From: a virus | Strand: one strand, 5' to 3' | DNA length: 33,104 nt | Virus record (IMG/VR): IMGVR_UViG_3300042305_001455 | Location: 1 to 33,104 of that record | In this document: in pieces, positions 1 through 5,701 of the stretch | Position numbering within the stretch: the stretch's first letter is position 1 | How the letters are laid out: the number at the start of each line of letters is the position of its first letter | The notes under the pieces: model-generated | Databases searched by the model: none | The model's input: only the letters and a program-made list of their open reading frames with translations | Told to the model about the DNA's origin: nothing | Program-made: the position numbers and the translations under genes

Positions 1-134
1 ACTACGCCGGCGGGGCACCGACGCCGGCCGAGCAGACCTGGGCGAACGCCGGCCTATGGGAGATCGCCGGGGCCGCCCGGGCCGCCCGGCTCCAAAATCC
101 GCACCCGGCCGGGTCGCGGGAGCGGAAGTGGTGG
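1..134. repeat. Terminal direct repeat, left copy
   Basis: These 134 bases recur at 32971-33104. Positions 1-126 are identical to 32971-33096. Position 127 is A here and C at 33097, and the last seven bases match again. The repeat lies wholly inside one open reading frame that is in the same phase in both copies. The simplest reading is a contig overlap from a circular or circularly permuted genome, not a separate genetic element. A true short terminal repeat of the virion DNA cannot be excluded from sequence alone. Confidence 0.95.
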
Positions 135-785
135 GACGCCGCCGCGGCGGCGAACGTCCCGTTCATGCTGACGGCGGCCGCCATGGTCCACGAGTACGTC
201 GAGGCGGCCCTGCCGGATCGCGTCGCGTTCGTGAGCCGGGACTCGATCCTGTTGGCCCACGTCTACCATGCCGTGTACCGCCGGACCGTGCAGATCTTCC
301 ACGCGAGCCGCCAGACGCTCCGGCAGCCGTCGGCCGACTTCGTCCGCTACGTCCGGCGGCTGGCCCAGGGGACGCTGTTCGTGGACCTCCACGGCACGGG
401 CAAGACCGTCCGGGAGTTCGGACGGCAGACGGGCATCGACCTGTCCTACGTCTTCGTGTGCGGCCAGCGGCGGCTACCGGCCCACGCCCCGGCCCTGGTC
501 GAGCTCCGCGGCATCGGCGAGGGGACGGCGATCGAAGTGATGAACTACCACGACGAGGGCCGGGTGATCGACGTGGTCGGCGACCGCGTGGTCCGGGCCG
601 ACCTCGAGTACGACCTCGCGCCGGTGGATGTCCACCGGGCGGCGACGCTGGCCGGGGCCGCCCGCTGCTGCCGGCGGCCGGTGGGCGTGACGGCGGCCCA
701 CGTCTCCCGAGCGGTCGAGGCGGTCCGGAAGGCGGTCCCGCGCGAGCTGCTCCGCCAGCACCAGGTCGAGCACCGCGCGCGGTGA
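1..785 (+). CDS. COG5610-type HAD-family protein, C-terminal part (continues from 32475)
   Basis: The frame is open from the first base of the window and ends in TGA at 783-785. Joined to 32475-32970 it gives one protein of 426 residues, of which this is about residue 166 onward. The HAD catalytic motifs lie in the other part. This part carries the region seen behind the HAD domain in COG5610-like proteins: a segment around VAFVSRDSILLAHVYHAVY, then FHASRQTLRQPS, then TLFVDLHGTGKTVREF. In that family these follow the phosphatase-like fold and often accompany glycosyltransferases. The stop abuts the convergent integrase stop with no base between. Position 127 makes a codon AAG (Lys) here but ACG (Thr) in the right-hand copy. 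The substrate is unknown. Confidence 0.8.
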   Translation, partial: YAGGAPTPAEQTWANAGLWEIAGAARAARLQNPHPAGSRERKWWDAAAAANVPFMLTAAAMVHEYVEAALPDRVAFVSRDSILLAHVYHAVYRRTVQIFHASRQTLRQPSADFVRYVRRLAQGTLFVDLHGTGKTVREFGRQTGIDLSYVFVCGQRRLPAHAPALVELRGIGEGTAIEVMNYHDEGRVIDVVGDRVVRADLEYDLAPVDVHRAATLAGAARCCRRPVGVTAAHVSRAVEAVRKAVPRELLRQHQVEHRAR

Positions 786-803
786 TCAGCCGGCCGCGGC
801 CGG
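783..803. other. Abutting convergent stops and a GC-rich 14-bp palindrome
   Basis: TGATCA at 783-788 is both stop codons at once: TGA for the + strand HAD-type gene and, read on the minus strand, TGA for the integrase. Two bases further, 790-803 is a perfect 14-bp palindrome (CCGGCCGCGGCCGG) inside the integrase C-terminus. It may act on converging transcripts, but no U-tract is present, so a terminator role is only a guess. Confidence 0.4.
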
Positions 804-1685
804 GGGCGGCTCCTCCGGCTTGAAGATCCTCGGCATCGCCTGCCAGGCCTTCGGCCGGCTGGCGTCCACCACGCGGGGGTCGAGGTACGATCGCCGCGTG
901 ATCCGGTCGGACGAGTGCCCGAGGAATGCGGTGGCGTCGAGGCCGGCCGCGGCCAGGTGGGACGCCGTGGACCGCCGCAACGCGTGGAACTGGACATCGC
1001 GGCCGTCCCCGAGCCCGGCCCGCCGGGTGATCACCTTCCACCGCTTCCGGAGGGCGTTTCCAGAAGCCGTCCACCAGAAGGCGGTCGGGCCCGTGTGGTC
1101 GGCGACCTGGTCCATGAGGTCGCAAGCCTCCGGCGAGAGCTCGTAGACCCGCTCCTTTCGGCCGCCCTTCCGCACGGCCGCCGGCACCGTGAGCGTTGGC
1201 CGCCGCCAGCAGTGGCGGGGCGTCGATAGGATCGCGTTGATCCGCTCGCCGGTCTCCAGCCCGACGGCGATGAGGGCCGGGAACCAGACCGCGGCCGGCA
1301 CGGGGCCGATCCAGCCGGCCGCCAGCCGCGCGGCCGCGGCCAGGCGGGCGAGCTCGTCGGTCGTGAACGCCCGCGGCACCCGCTCCGGGATCAACTCCGG
1401 GGCGACCGCCGGCCGGAGGCGGACGAGCCCGCGGGCCTGGGCGAAGTTCCAGATGGACAGGATCCCGGACCGCTCCCGGGCGACGGAGTTCGGGGCGAGT
1501 TTCTCGCCCCGGGTGGTGAGCCACCGGGACACGACCAGGTCGTCGAGGTCCTCGAGGACGGCCGGCCGGCCGAGCCACCGGGAAAACTGGGTGATCGCGT
1601 GCCGGAGCAACCGGACACTTTCGCGGGAGCGGCCGCGGAGCCGCAGGGGTACGTAGAAGTCGACGAGGAACTGCTCGAGCGTCAT
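786..1685 (-). CDS. int: Tyrosine recombinase (phage integrase)
   Basis: Site-specific recombinase expected to join phage attP to a host attB. From the ATG at 1685 it is 299 residues. That start has GGAG nine bases upstream; an in-frame GTG at 1718 would add 11 residues. An N-terminal SAM-like arm- or core-binding domain (LEQFLVDFYVPLRLRG...) precedes the catalytic domain. Visible catalytic set: Arg in ETGERINAIL, Lys in the RKGGRKERVYEL strand, HALRR (HxxR), LGHSS histidine, and the tyrosine in RRSYLDP. It is the only convincing minus-strand gene and is divergent from the excisionase-like gene at 1953. Its stop codon directly abuts the stop of the HAD-type gene. The set looks intact, so activity is expected; the integration target is not visible. 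Confidence 0.93.
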   Translation of the reverse strand: MTLEQFLVDFYVPLRLRGRSRESVRLLRHAITQFSRWLGRPAVLEDLDDLVVSRWLTTRGEKLAPNSVARERSGILSIWNFAQARGLVRLRPAVAPELIPERVPRAFTTDELARLAAAARLAAGWIGPVPAAVWFPALIAVGLETGERINAILSTPRHCWRRPTLTVPAAVRKGGRKERVYELSPEACDLMDQVADHTGPTAFWWTASGNALRKRWKVITRRAGLGDGRDVQFHALRRSTASHLAAAGLDATAFLGHSSDRITRRSYLDPRVVDASRPKAWQAMPRIFKPEEPPPAAAG

Positions 1686-1762
1686 GGTGCGTGTCTCCAG
1701 AAAAAGTGGATACCTCACGCCTCCATGCCGTGTGTTACCTCCGTGTGAAATCCGGTTATCCC

Positions 1763-1779
1763 GGTCATTCCGAATGGCC
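1763..1779. promoter_or_regulatory. Imperfect 17-bp dyad in the int/HTH divergent gap
   Basis: GGTCATTC, one central C, then GAATGGCC: eight-base arms with one T/G wobble. It lies 78 bases upstream of the integrase ATG, in the roughly 267-base gap (1686-1952) between integrase and the HTH gene. Its size and position suit an operator or a recombinase/excisionase arm site. There is no direct evidence of binding. Confidence 0.35.
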
Positions 1780-1829
1780 GCGGCACCGTTGGTCGGCGGA
1801 CGTTCGTTCCCACCCCCGCCACTTCCAAA

Positions 1830-1856
1830 GGTTCCGATCCCGACGGGATCGCAACC
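1830..1856. promoter_or_regulatory. 27-bp dyad in the int/HTH divergent gap
   Basis: A perfect 8-1-8 palindrome (CGATCCCG, A, CGGGATCG; 1835-1851) is extended after one C/C mismatch by GGTT on the left and AACC on the right. It is the strongest symmetry in the gap between the divergent integrase and HTH genes, centred 72 bases from the other dyad. It is a candidate operator, excisionase site or part of attP. The remainder of 1686-1952 shows no gene I can support and no convincing promoter pair. Confidence 0.45.
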
Positions 1857-1952
1857 GCGACCAGTGAACGCTACGCGGCCCGACCGGCGGAGGCCAGCCG
1901 GGCCGCGGGCTTGATCGGCGGCAGCGTCACCCTAGCATCGGAGGCTATGGCG

Positions 1953-2189
1953 ATGATCGTGGACAAGTCTGGCCGGCAGCTCTGCACCACTGCCGAGGCA
2001 GCGAAGGAGTTTGGCTGCGGCCCGTCCTACATCAGGACGTTGGCATCCAAAGGGATCCTGTGGACGAAGGTTGAATCTCCCCGGGTCGTTTTCTACGACC
2101 TCGACCAGGTCAAGCGGGTGGCCAAGGAGAACCGGGCCACAAGGAAGAAGCGAGGCGGCCGCCCGCCCCGCGGCAGCCGCGCGGCCTGA
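1953..2189 (+). CDS. Small excisionase-like helix-turn-helix protein
   Basis: 78 residues from the ATG at 1953, which has GGAGG eight bases upstream; an ATG at 1947 is too close to that site. The core (CTTAEAAKEFGCGPSYIRTL, then a short wing and VVFYDLDQVKRVAKENR) has the pattern of MerR/excisionase-type winged-helix domains: helix-turn-helix, a basic residue-bearing hairpin and a closing helix. The tail is very basic (RKKRGGRPPRGSR). It is the first gene divergent from the integrase, the usual place for a recombination directionality factor or a lysis-lysogeny regulator. I infer one of those roles. No separate CI-like repressor was found, so it may also regulate the early region. Confidence 0.65.
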   Translation: MIVDKSGRQLCTTAEAAKEFGCGPSYIRTLASKGILWTKVESPRVVFYDLDQVKRVAKENRATRKKRGGRPPRGSRAA

Positions 2190-2211
2190 CGCGGCAACCG
2201 CGTATTCTCCC

Positions 2212-2238
2212 GGCAAAAACGCTGGTTGTTTTTTTGCC
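2212..2238 (+). terminator. Weak stem-loop with T-run after the HTH gene
   Basis: GGCAAAAA (2212-2219) pairs with TTTTTGCC (2231-2238) around an 11-base loop. The T-run sits in the 3' arm. It lies 23 bases after the HTH stop. The A/T-rich stem makes it a weak terminator candidate. Confidence 0.3.
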
Positions 2239-2248
2239 TGGAGACCTC

Positions 2249-2278
2249 TTGACCAAAAGGCGATAACTCTACTAGATT
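2249..2278 (+). promoter_or_regulatory. Candidate sigma70-like early promoter
   Basis: TTGACC at 2249-2254 and TAGATT at 2273-2278, 18 bases apart, in a locally A/T-rich stretch that stands out from its surroundings. It would start transcription near 2286, just ahead of the run of small early genes and the recombination genes. It is called from motif and position only. Confidence 0.35.
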
Positions 2279-2338
2279 CCCCGTCGCGTCATGGATGACA
2301 CGACGGAAGTCTGGTCGTCGAGTGCATGGAGGTACGTC

Positions 2339-2410
2339 ATGGGCGCCACGGTGTGGATCGAGTTGCTGATCGTGGTCCTGCGGATCGTGTCCGCTGGGCT
2401 GGCCGGATGA
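2339..2410 (+). CDS. Tiny hydrophobic (single-helix) protein
   Basis: 23 residues, ATG at 2339 with GGAGG (2328-2332) six bases upstream. Almost the whole peptide is hydrophobic (VWIELLIVVLRIVSAGLAG), so it would form one membrane helix. The same frame is open from an ATG at 2291, which has no ribosome binding site and would add 16 polar residues. The stop overlaps an in-frame ATG of the next gene's reading frame (ATGA at 2407). It is too short for family assignment. The good ribosome binding site and its place right after a candidate promoter are the only support. Confidence 0.35.
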   Translation: MGATVWIELLIVVLRIVSAGLAG

Positions 2411-2457
2411 GACCCGCTATCAAGCCGCAACGCCAAAAGGCGAAAAGGAGACATGGC

Positions 2458-2694
2458 ATGGATGCCGACACGGAACGGATGCCGGGTGACGCGGAGGCCG
2501 CCGGGGCCGCCGCCGGGATGGCCGACACCTACGGCCACGGCCTGACGGTCGGGGACGAACACTGGTTCCAGCCGTCGGTCGGCGCCATGCCGATCCCTGG
2601 CCGCGTGCTCGACGTGACGCCCGGCCACATCACGCTGGCCGACCGCCACGGGAACGAGCACATCATCCACCCCTGCCTGCTGGCGGGGTACTGA
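2458..2694 (+). CDS. Hypothetical small early protein
   Basis: 78 residues from the ATG at 2458, preceded at seven bases by AAGGAG. The same frame also has ATG at 2407, which would add 17 basic residues. The second half looks like a small beta-rich fold: GDEHWFQPSVGAMPIPGRVLDVTPG, followed by ITLADRHGNEHIIHP, as in small SH3-like or OB-like domains. No family is recognised. It sits between the tiny membrane peptide and another short gene, with two bases to the next start, so it is probably part of the early transcript. Confidence 0.55.
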   Translation: MDADTERMPGDAEAAGAAAGMADTYGHGLTVGDEHWFQPSVGAMPIPGRVLDVTPGHITLADRHGNEHIIHPCLLAGY

Positions 2695-2696
2695 CG

Positions 2697-2960
2697 ATGG
2701 GCACGAAGCATTTCAGCCGGGCGGATACCGCCCTGCACCGCTCGGCCCACCGGCCGGACCACGCGATCAGCCGTGAGGGCCGCATGGCCTACCACGTCAC
2801 GGTCGCGGTGTGCCGGCCACTGCGGGCCCTTGCGGCCCTGATCGAGGAGATCGAGCGGGTCGGCTGCGCGGTGAACAGCCGGACGCTCCTCCAGGCGAAG
2901 ACGGCCCGGGACCGGGCCTGGCCGTACCTCGAGGACGAAACCGGGGAGGTGTGGCGATGA
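2697..2960 (+). CDS. Hypothetical small early protein
   Basis: 87 residues, starting two bases after the previous stop and ending in an ATGA overlap with the next gene. The middle (RPLRALAALIEEIERVGCAVNSRTLLQAKTAR) reads as two amphipathic helices; the N-terminus is His/Arg-rich. No motif or family is recognised. Position and coupling suggest an accessory early protein. The overlapping minus-strand frame is a high-G+C shadow. Confidence 0.55.
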   Translation: MGTKHFSRADTALHRSAHRPDHAISREGRMAYHVTVAVCRPLRALAALIEEIERVGCAVNSRTLLQAKTARDRAWPYLEDETGEVWR

Positions 2961-3202
2961 CCGTCGAGCAGTGGCTGGGGCTGTGGGTGATCGCGGCCGG
3001 GATCGTGATGGCCGTCGGCACCGCGGCCCTGGTGGTCGCCGGGGCCCTGATCGTGAACGCACAGGAAGACCGCCGCTACGGAGTGCGGCGGGGAAGGAGC
3101 CGGCCGGAGGCCGGCAGGCACGGACGGACATCCCGATCCGGCGATGGATCGCCGGACGGGGCGGCGGCCCGCGTGGGCCGACCGCGGATCTTCAACCAGT
3201 AG
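2957..3202 (+). CDS. Small single-pass membrane protein
   Basis: 81 residues from the ATG at 2957, with GGAGG (2945-2949) seven bases upstream and ATGA overlap with the preceding stop. Residues about 9-32 (WVIAAGIVMAVGTAALVVAGALIV) are one transmembrane helix. The rest is a basic, Gly/Arg-rich cytoplasmic tail ending RVGRPRIFNQ. No family is recognised. Small early membrane proteins of phages are often exclusion or host-takeover factors, but nothing here proves that. Confidence 0.55.
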   Translation: MTVEQWLGLWVIAAGIVMAVGTAALVVAGALIVNAQEDRRYGVRRGRSRPEAGRHGRTSRSGDGSPDGAAARVGRPRIFNQ

Positions 3203-3214
3203 GAGGTACCGACG

Positions 3215-4159
3215 ATGGGCATTGCGATCCGGAAGGCGAGACGGTCCGGGACAAAGCTGCGGATCCTGTTGACGAGCCCGAGCGGGGGCGGAAAGACCTA
3301 CGGGTCCCTGCTTCTGGCGAAGGGGCTGGGTGGGCGTACGGTCGTGATCGACACCGAGCATGGCTCGTCCGACCTGTACGACGATCTGCACGAGTTCGAC
3401 GTAATAGACCTCAAGCCGCCGTTCACACCAGAGCGTTACGTCGAGGCGATTGCCGACGCCGAGGCGGCAGGGTATCAGGTGATCGTGATCGACTCGGTCA
3501 CTCACTGCTGGTCTGGCAAGGGCGGGTGTCTGGAACTGGTCGACGACATCGCGAAGGCCCAGTTCCGCGGGAACACATGGTCGGCCTTCTCGGTGATCAC
3601 GCCGCGATGGCGGGCGTTCGTCGACGCGATCCTTCGGTCTTCTGCCCACATAATCTGCACCGGCCGCTCGAAGACCGAGACCGCCCAGGTCGAGGACCAC
3701 GGGAAGAAGAAGGTCGCGAAGTTGGGCATGAAGCTGGAGGCCCGCGACGGCCTCGAGTACGAGTTTACGACCGTGCTCGACCTGGTCCATGAGGGGAACT
3801 ACGCCACCGTCTCGAAGGACCGGACCGGGATCTTCTCTGGAGACCCGAAGCCGATCACTGTCGAGACCGGGAAGCGGCTGGCTGAGTGGCTGGCGAAGGC
3901 CGAGCCCTCCCCGGCGACCAAGCCCGAGCGTGTCCAGCCGCCGGCGGCCGCCCCGAACGACGGCGAGCCGCCGCTGTTCGAGCTGGTGTCTGGGCACATC
4001 GCGGCCTGCCGTGACGTGCGGGCCCTGGGCCGCATGGGCGACCGGGTGGACGTGCTCGCGAGCGAGGGGCAGCTCACGGCCGACGAGGCCACCCGCCTGG
4101 AGCACATGATCAAGGCCCGCCACGACGAGATCGAGCCGGCCGTGGGGGCCACGACATGA
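3215..4159 (+). CDS. Sak4-like RecA-fold recombinase ATPase (AAA_24)
   Basis: Phage nucleotide-binding protein of 314 residues. Walker A is SPSGGGKT at residues 21-28 and Walker B is VIVID at 89-93. The spacing and the sensor-like ICTGRSK segment fit the AAA_24/Sak4 family, single-strand annealing recombinases of RecA fold. A linker after about residue 225 leads to a helical C-terminal domain (LFELVSGHIAACRDVRALG... to the end). GGAGG precedes the ATG by eight bases. An SSB-like gene follows three genes later; Sak4 proteins are known to work with a partner SSB, so the two probably act together in recombination-dependent replication or repair. Start and frame are secure; biochemical activity is inferred. 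Confidence 0.85.
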   Translation: MGIAIRKARRSGTKLRILLTSPSGGGKTYGSLLLAKGLGGRTVVIDTEHGSSDLYDDLHEFDVIDLKPPFTPERYVEAIADAEAAGYQVIVIDSVTHCWSGKGGCLELVDDIAKAQFRGNTWSAFSVITPRWRAFVDAILRSSAHIICTGRSKTETAQVEDHGKKKVAKLGMKLEARDGLEYEFTTVLDLVHEGNYATVSKDRTGIFSGDPKPITVETGKRLAEWLAKAEPSPATKPERVQPPAAAPNDGEPPLFELVSGHIAACRDVRALGRMGDRVDVLASEGQLTADEATRLEHMIKARHDEIEPAVGATT

Positions 4160-4410
4160 TCCTTCACAAGATCGAGGTGGGGAACGTGGTGACGCCGGAG
4201 GGCGTGTTCATCCGCAAGCGGCAGGCCGACGCGGTGGACGTGGCCGGCGTGATCTACGCGGACGAGTTCAACGGGCGATACCTGGAGCTCGCCACGGGCT
4301 GGCGTGAGTCGCGGCGGGACGCGTTGCTCGCCGCGGCCGACCTGCTGATCGAGCGGGCGACCGCGCTCCTCGAGCAGGCGGACAAGCTCGCCCGGGAGGC
4401 CAACTCGTGA
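4156..4410 (+). CDS. Hypothetical protein between Sak4-like and SSB-like genes
   Basis: 84 residues, ATGA overlap with the Sak4-like gene and GTGA overlap with the next. The N-terminal half is likely beta (ILHKIEVGNVVTPEGVFI), the C-terminal half a long helix (RRDALLAAADLLIERATALL and on to EQADKLAREA) that may form a coiled coil. No known family is recognised. The tight coupling implies a role in the recombination module. Confidence 0.6.
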   Translation: MILHKIEVGNVVTPEGVFIRKRQADAVDVAGVIYADEFNGRYLELATGWRESRRDALLAAADLLIERATALLEQADKLAREANS

Positions 4411-4655
4411 ACGGGCAGACGTGGTGGGCGTTCTCGTCGATGCGGGGCGACACGGCTCCGCGGACGTGGATCCGCTGGTCGGAGTTATGGGCCTGGGTCC
4501 GGGCGGAGTTCCCGGCCCTGGGGACGTGGGACGTGCGGCAGGCGGTGCGGGACATCCCGACCGACCGCCGCTATGGGCACAAGCACTACACGAACGAGCA
4601 CCAGGCCGCGATCCGAGCGTATGCGGAGCGGGCCGGGCTCACGGGAAAGGAGTGA
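4407..4655 (+). CDS. Hypothetical Trp-rich small protein
   Basis: 82 residues from a GTG at 4407 overlapping the preceding TGA. It has six tryptophans, with a segment WSELWAWVRAEFPALGTWDV followed by RQAVRDIPTDRRYGHKHYTN, which could be a small DNA-binding or adaptor fold. No family is recognised. It ends four bases before the SSB-like start, whose ribosome binding site lies inside this gene's 3' end. Confidence 0.55.
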   Translation: MNGQTWWAFSSMRGDTAPRTWIRWSELWAWVRAEFPALGTWDVRQAVRDIPTDRRYGHKHYTNEHQAAIRAYAERAGLTGKE

Positions 4656-4659
4656 GGCG

Positions 4660-5133
4660 ATGGAGTGGGAACTGAACGAGTATTTCGAGCCGGTCGCCGC
4701 GGCGGAGCCGGAGGTCGAGGTCGTCCCCGAGGGCGTCCACGAGTTCCGGATCACGAAGGTCGTCGAGGACACGAAGCGGATGCGGGTGGACCTGGGCCAC
4801 GACGACCGCCGTTACGGCCTCGTCTTCGCCGATCTGCCGAAGGGCGTGTCGTGGGCGTCCAAGATCGTGGGCCAGCTCGTCGAGGCCCTGGGGATGTCGG
4901 CCAGCGAGTGGGCCGCGGCGACGCCGGCGACGCTCAAGGGCCGGCGAGTGCGGGCAAAGATCTACCACAAGGTCGGCAACAGCGGCCGGCTGTTCGTGAA
5001 CGTCGGCGGGTTCGAGCCGTCGGAGCAGGCGGCGGAGCCGGTGGCCGCCGCCAGCCGGCCGGCCAGGCGGACGCCGACGCAGAAGGCCGACGCGGCGGCG
5101 GCCGGCATGCCGGAGGACGAGATCCCGTTTTGA
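4660..5133 (+). CDS. Single-stranded DNA-binding-like protein with SSB-type acidic tip
   Basis: 157 residues, ATG with AAGGAG seven bases upstream. Residues about 25-125 read as a beta-rich domain (GVHEFRITKVVEDTKRMRVDL, DDRRYGLVFADLP, GRRVRAKIYHKVGNSGRLFV), resembling the DUF669-like or OB-fold partners of phage recombinases. After an Ala/Pro-rich linker the protein ends in MPEDEIPF, nearly the DDDIPF tip by which bacterial SSBs recruit repair and replication enzymes. Three genes upstream is the Sak4-like annealing protein, the usual partner. The tip and context make an SSB role likely; the fold of the core is inferred, not proven. Confidence 0.7.
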   Translation: MEWELNEYFEPVAAAEPEVEVVPEGVHEFRITKVVEDTKRMRVDLGHDDRRYGLVFADLPKGVSWASKIVGQLVEALGMSASEWAAATPATLKGRRVRAKIYHKVGNSGRLFVNVGGFEPSEQAAEPVAAASRPARRTPTQKADAAAAGMPEDEIPF

Positions 5134-5212
5134 CTCTGCCGGCCGCTCCCGGCCGTAGCGGCTTCGCAAGCCGCGGGGAGGGCGCCGCCGGCGGTCGCGC
5201 AAAACACCGGCA

Positions 5213-5251
5213 GCATGCGACGGGTCCGGGGCCTTTCACCCGGGCGCATGC
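5213..5251. other. Extended hairpin in the gap after the SSB-like gene
   Basis: GCATGCG (5213-5219) pairs with CGCATGC (5245-5251), and inside it CGGGT (5221-5225) with ACCCG (5238-5242). A smaller seven-base hairpin lies at 5158-5174. The gap 5134-5293 has no gene I can support. There is no U-tract, so it may be a processing, stability or attenuation element as easily as a terminator. Confidence 0.35.
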
Positions 5252-5293
5252 CGGCCGCCCCACGAGACGGGGCACCATACACAAGGACGTGAG

Positions 5294-5653
5294 ATGAGCG
5301 ACTACTACTCGGAGCGGTTCTTTGGGCCGCTGTTCGACCAGCCGCGGCAGGCGGGGGCGGCGGCCGGGGCGGCCTGCCTGGCGAAGGCCGAACGGACGAC
5401 GGCGTTCGACGCCGACCGTGCCCGGGCCGCTGTGCTCGAGCTGCTCGCCGACGGCCGGCCGCGATCCGGGGAGGAGATCACCGACCACTGCCAGGAGCTC
5501 GGCTTGGTCCCGCACGACGCCCGGGCCTTCGGGGCGGTGATCGGGACGCTGGCCCGGCGTGGGCAGATCGAGGCGGTCGGGTTCGTCGCGCGAGCGAAGG
5601 GGCACGGGACGAGCGGCGGAAGGTTGTGGCAAGCAGCGGCGGCGTCGCGGTGA
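5294..5653 (+). CDS. Hypothetical winged-helix-like protein
   Basis: 119 residues, ATG with AAGGA six bases upstream. Residues about 38-115 show the layout of a winged helix: DRARAAVLELLADGRPRSGE, then EITDHCQELG, HDARAFGAVIGTLARRGQIE, then a strand pair with a Gly-rich wing (VGFVARAKGHGTSGGRLWQ). It could bind DNA as a regulator or replication accessory. The N-terminal 35 residues are Ala/Gly-rich and probably flexible. No named family is recognised. Confidence 0.6.
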   Translation: MSDYYSERFFGPLFDQPRQAGAAAGAACLAKAERTTAFDADRARAAVLELLADGRPRSGEEITDHCQELGLVPHDARAFGAVIGTLARRGQIEAVGFVARAKGHGTSGGRLWQAAAASR

Positions 5654-5701
5654 CGTGCGGCCGAGGTTGGTGAAAGGACGCGAAAGCAAAGGAGACGAGA
5701 G

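Noticed and set aside
1-134. Terminal repeat as a biological direct terminal repeat with packaging function
   Set aside because: It lies inside a gene and matches what a circular or permuted genome gives on assembly. It was kept as a circularity signal; a true terminal repeat cannot be shown without read ends.
163-1578. Long minus-strand open frame across the HAD-type and integrase genes
   Set aside because: Arg/Pro/Gly-rich shadow of G+C-rich DNA; it conflicts with two proteins having full family motifs.
1803-1826. Sequence resembling a tRNA or tmRNA 3' end (TTCG then CCACCCCCGCCACTTCCA-like), possible att core
   Set aside because: The T-loop lacks the expected A after TTCG-N, no acceptor or other arms pair around it, and no second copy exists in the window. 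It cannot be supported as tRNA or att site.
1911-1952. Upstream TTG or ATG 1947 as start of the excisionase-like gene
   Set aside because: GGAGG at 1940-1944 is correctly spaced only for ATG 1953.
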